Below, one piece after another: positions 4,416-6,217 of a DNA stretch of 6,217 nucleotides. The stretch comes from Spirochaetota bacterium (GTDB lineage: Bacteria > Spirochaetota > UBA4802 > UBA5368). The stretch covers positions 1 to 6,217 of the forward strand of contig JAGODA010000191.1 of NCBI GenBank assembly GCA_017998475.1. The letters run 5' to 3'. Positions within the stretch are counted from its first letter, which is position 1. Every line of letters begins with the position of its first letter. The notes under the pieces are model-generated. The model worked only from the letters and a program-made list of their open reading frames with translations, made no database searches and had not been told where the DNA came from. The translations under genes and the position numbers were made by a program.

Positions 4416-5965
4416 GTCATACTGGCGGTCATGGCGCGCAGCTCCTCGGAGAGTCTGCGTATGGTCGCCGACGATTCGGATATCCTCGAGGCGAAATTAA
4501 CCACCTCCTGCGCGCTTTCCGAGATCAGCAGCACCGTCTTGTTGGATTCCATCGTCGCCGACTGTTGTTCGCTGATGGAGGACTCTATCGAGTGACTGGT
4601 GGTCGAGATACGGTTGTTGAGGCTGGTGATGATCTTGACGGTGTTCCCGATGTCGGAGAGAAGACCCCCGACCTCGGTGATCTCGCGCGTGATCTCGATT
4701 ATCGCCCTGTTGAGGCGTTCGAGCATGCCGGCGGATTCCTCGAGCGATTGCCTGCTGTTTTCGATGAGGTCGCGGTTCTCCCGTATGAGTTTCTCGATTT
4801 CGCTCGAGTTCTGCGAGGTGGCGTCGGCGAGCTTGGATACCTCGTCGGCGACCACGGCGAATCCGCGCCCGTGCTCGCCCGCGCGCGCCGCCTCGATCGA
4901 GGCGTTGAGTGCCAGGAGGTTCACGCGATCGGCGATCTCGTTTATGACCTGTATGAAGTTCGCCATGTTAGCGCCCCGCTCGCCCAGCACCCTGAACTTG
5001 TCCAGAGTGTTCTCCATCCGTCCGAAGGAGTCGCGCGAGTAGCGTTTGACCTCGTTGATGGTGTTCATGATGCTCGAGGATCCGGTCTGGATCTTGTCGT
5101 ACACCTTCTGCAGATCGTTGATCGACTCGGAGGTGATGCCCATCTCCTCCACGAGCGTGCGGGCGGTGTTGGTGATGGACTCGGCGTTGCTCGAAAGCTC
5201 CTCGATAGACGCCGATATCTCTTCGAGGGAAGCGGCCTGTGTCTGCGTGCGCTGATGTATCTCGCTGACAACGTTGTCCTGCGCGCGCGATTCATCGGTC
5301 AGGATGCCGACCGACCGGTCCACCGTACCGGCCATGTTCCGCATCGCTTCAAGGCTACTGTGCGCCTCGTCCGTCTTCTGTATGGAGAGCATCATCAGCT
5401 CGCGCGTCGCGCGCGCCCCGAACGAGGAGACGATTCCGAGCAGGAAATAAACGATGTAACGTATCGCCAGGCTCGAGCCGGGCCCGCCCGGAAGGAGCTC
5501 GGGCCGGACCATAAAGAGCGTGGTCTGCGATATCAGGACGAGCAGCAGGGCGTACAGCGGCACTCTGGCGTTGAAGTAGAAGACGCTGAGGGCCAGCAGA
5601 AGATAATGTGTGGCGAATAATTCCTTCGAACCGTAAATCATGTACTGGAATACGAAAAAGAACAGCGTCATGCCGGTGACGGTCAGGTACATCGATATGG
5701 AGGATGTTTTAAAAAACCGAAGCGAAAACATGGTCAGCAGGAGAATTGCGGTGCAGGCCGCAAGTTCGATCGCTATGCTTTCATAGGTGAGGTACTGGGA
5801 GCCGATTCCGGTGAGCTTTATGGCGAGGGCCGAGAGGTTCGCGATCACCGCGATGAATATGGCCGAACCGAAAAAGCGCCGGTGGTTTTTCTGCATGAGG
5901 CTGGTGAATATCTCGGAATGGTGCAGGTCCTTGTTCGATGCGGCGGGATGGTCTTTCGGTGACAT
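4409..5965 (-). CDS. Methyl-accepting chemotaxis protein with six-helix membrane domain
   Basis: This is a 518-residue chemoreceptor that would signal to the CheA-CheW array. Seen: a short soluble N-terminus, then six hydrophobic segments (about 31-50, 62-84, 91-111, 116-132, 136-153, 167-184) joined by very short loops, with no extracytoplasmic sensor domain. The protein then goes straight into the cytoplasmic coiled coil without an obvious HAMP domain. The signalling tip is classical: EIADRVNLLALNASIEAARAG (343-363) followed by EHGRGFAVVADEVSKLA (364-380). Helices rich in Gln/Glu pairs (for example 241-265) are likely methylation regions. The C-terminus (SMTA) lacks a CheR-tethering NWETF-type pentapeptide. 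The ATG at 5965 has an AGAAGGAG ribosome site 6 nt upstream (5972-5979, complement). The stimulus is unknown; a membrane or energy-related signal is possible. No other chemotaxis gene is in view. Confidence 0.95.
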   Translation of the reverse strand: MSPKDHPAASNKDLHHSEIFTSLMQKNHRRFFGSAIFIAVIANLSALAIKLTGIGSQYLTYESIAIELAACTAILLLTMFSLRFFKTSSISMYLTVTGMTLFFFVFQYMIYGSKELFATHYLLLALSVFYFNARVPLYALLLVLISQTTLFMVRPELLPGGPGSSLAIRYIVYFLLGIVSSFGARATRELMMLSIQKTDEAHSSLEAMRNMAGTVDRSVGILTDESRAQDNVVSEIHQRTQTQAASLEEISASIEELSSNAESITNTARTLVEEMGITSESINDLQKVYDKIQTGSSSIMNTINEVKRYSRDSFGRMENTLDKFRVLGERGANMANFIQVINEIADRVNLLALNASIEAARAGEHGRGFAVVADEVSKLADATSQNSSEIEKLIRENRDLIENSRQSLEESAGMLERLNRAIIEITREITEVGGLLSDIGNTVKIITSLNNRISTTSHSIESSISEQQSATMESNKTVLLISESAQEVVNFASRISESSATIRRLSEELRAMTASMTA

Positions 5966-6097
5966 GGACTACTCCTTCTGCCTTCACGGTATGCGCCGGT
6001 GGAATTTCATGCGCGGCTTTTCCGGTATTTCCACGGGCCGTGGATGATTCCGGAGGGGTACTGCGATGCGACAGAACGCCGATAGTGTTGCAATGCA

Positions 6098-6123
6098 ATT
6101 TATTGTGTCATTTGTCAATAAAT
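6098..6123. promoter_or_regulatory. Perfect 8-bp inverted repeat, operator candidate
   Basis: ATTTATTG (6098-6105) and CAATAAAT (6116-6123) are exact inverted repeats separated by 10 bp, in the AT-rich region between the leftward chemoreceptor gene and the probable rightward gene at the window edge. On the minus strand the right arm runs into TTGACA (6118-6113), a consensus -35 hexamer, but no good -10 follows at normal spacing. It resembles a dimeric regulator site about two helical turns long. Confidence 0.4.
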
Positions 6124-6149
6124 AATACGGAAATGTCGGAATAATCCGG
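6121..6149 (+). repeat. Short direct repeat AATAAT(A/C)CGG
   Basis: AATAATACGG (6121-6130) recurs with one change as AATAATCCGG (6140-6149), a period of 19 bp. An 11-base version, TAATCCGGTGA (6142-6152), also occurs at 622-632 upstream of the AOR gene. It could be a regulator site or chance. Confidence 0.3.
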
Positions 6150-6162
6150 TGAACGGCGTTCA
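6150..6162. promoter_or_regulatory. Small palindrome before the right-edge gene
   Basis: TGAAC (6150-6154) and GTTCA (6158-6162) flank GGC. The dyad lies just upstream of a ribosome site (6168-6174). It may be an operator; the family of regulator cannot be named. Confidence 0.25.
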
Positions 6163-6183
6163 TTTTTAGAGGAGATTTTTTCG

Positions 6184-6217
6184 TTGATAGCGCGTACCGT
6201 GGCCGCAGTATCCGGTT
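6184..6217 (+). CDS. Probable start of a further gene (partial)
   Basis: AGAGGAG (6168-6174) stands 9 nt before a TTG at 6184, which opens a frame running to the window edge (MIARTVAAVSG if TTG is read as Met). Only 11 codons are visible, so nothing can be said about the product. The strong ribosome site and the AT-rich upstream region support a real gene diverging from the chemoreceptor. Confidence 0.4.
   Translation, partial: MIARTVAAVSG

Noticed and set aside
3803..5620. A 605-codon open frame on the + strand through the ThiF-like gene and across the chemoreceptor gene
   Set aside because: Its translation is Arg/Gly/Ala-rich with no recognisable domain, it has no ribosome site, and it lies over two clearly real genes. 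Long shadow frames are common in GC-rich DNA.
6090..6118. A full sigma-70 promoter for the chemoreceptor gene using TTGACA (6118-6113)
   Set aside because: The hexamer 17 bp downstream is CATTGC, a poor -10 box. A motility-sigma type reading (TAAA-N15-GCCGATAA) also fails to match well.
1..6217. CRISPR array, tRNA or rRNA gene, insertion sequence or phage attachment site
   Set aside because: No regularly spaced repeats, no tRNA-like cloverleaf, no transposase or integrase reading and no long terminal repeats were seen on either strand.

Overview
This 6.2 kb window is GC-rich chromosomal bacterial DNA with AT-rich promoter regions. It holds a compact tungsten/molybdenum-pterin enzyme module and, pointing the other way, a chemoreceptor gene. 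The six-helix chemoreceptor without a HAMP domain, the anaerobic-type tungstoenzyme and the AT-rich promoters in a GC-rich genome suggest an anaerobic or facultative bacterium. A spirochaete (Leptospira-like lineages often have such receptors) or a deltaproteobacterium-like lineage is possible. No rRNA or marker gene is present to settle this, so the placement is a weak inference.

Layout. Positions 1-464 (minus strand, 3' end cut by the window edge) encode the N-terminal part of a radical SAM protein with a CxxxCxxC cluster motif. A 380-bp divergent intergenic region (465-844) carries a good leftward promoter, a weaker rightward promoter and a leader of about 200 nt. Positions 845-2581 (+) encode an aldehyde:ferredoxin oxidoreductase (AOR) family tungstopterin enzyme, followed at once by a strong intrinsic terminator (2600-2630). 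Then come three closely spaced + strand genes: an unrecognised 195-aa protein with a MoaD/ubiquitin-like (beta-grasp) pattern (2717-3304), a 78-aa MoaD/ThiS-type sulfur carrier ending in Gly-Gly-Gly (3349-3585), and a 272-aa ThiF/MoeB/HesA-type E1-like adenylyltransferase (3585-4403) that overlaps it by one base. A 518-aa methyl-accepting chemotaxis protein (4409-5965, minus) converges on the last of these with a 5-nt gap. The right edge (5966-6217) is an AT-rich divergent intergenic region with dyads and the probable start of another + strand gene at 6184.

How the genes work together (inference from families). The AOR-type protein is the enzyme. The ThiF-like protein would adenylate the C-terminal glycine of the MoaD-like carrier for sulfur transfer in dithiolene (pyranopterin) formation. 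The radical SAM protein would be the dedicated maturase that accompanies many AOR-type enzymes. The 195-aa protein is the unexplained member and the best candidate for something new. The terminator between the enzyme gene and the carrier/activator genes suggests that the enzyme is made in excess over its maturation factors. The chemoreceptor looks functionally separate.
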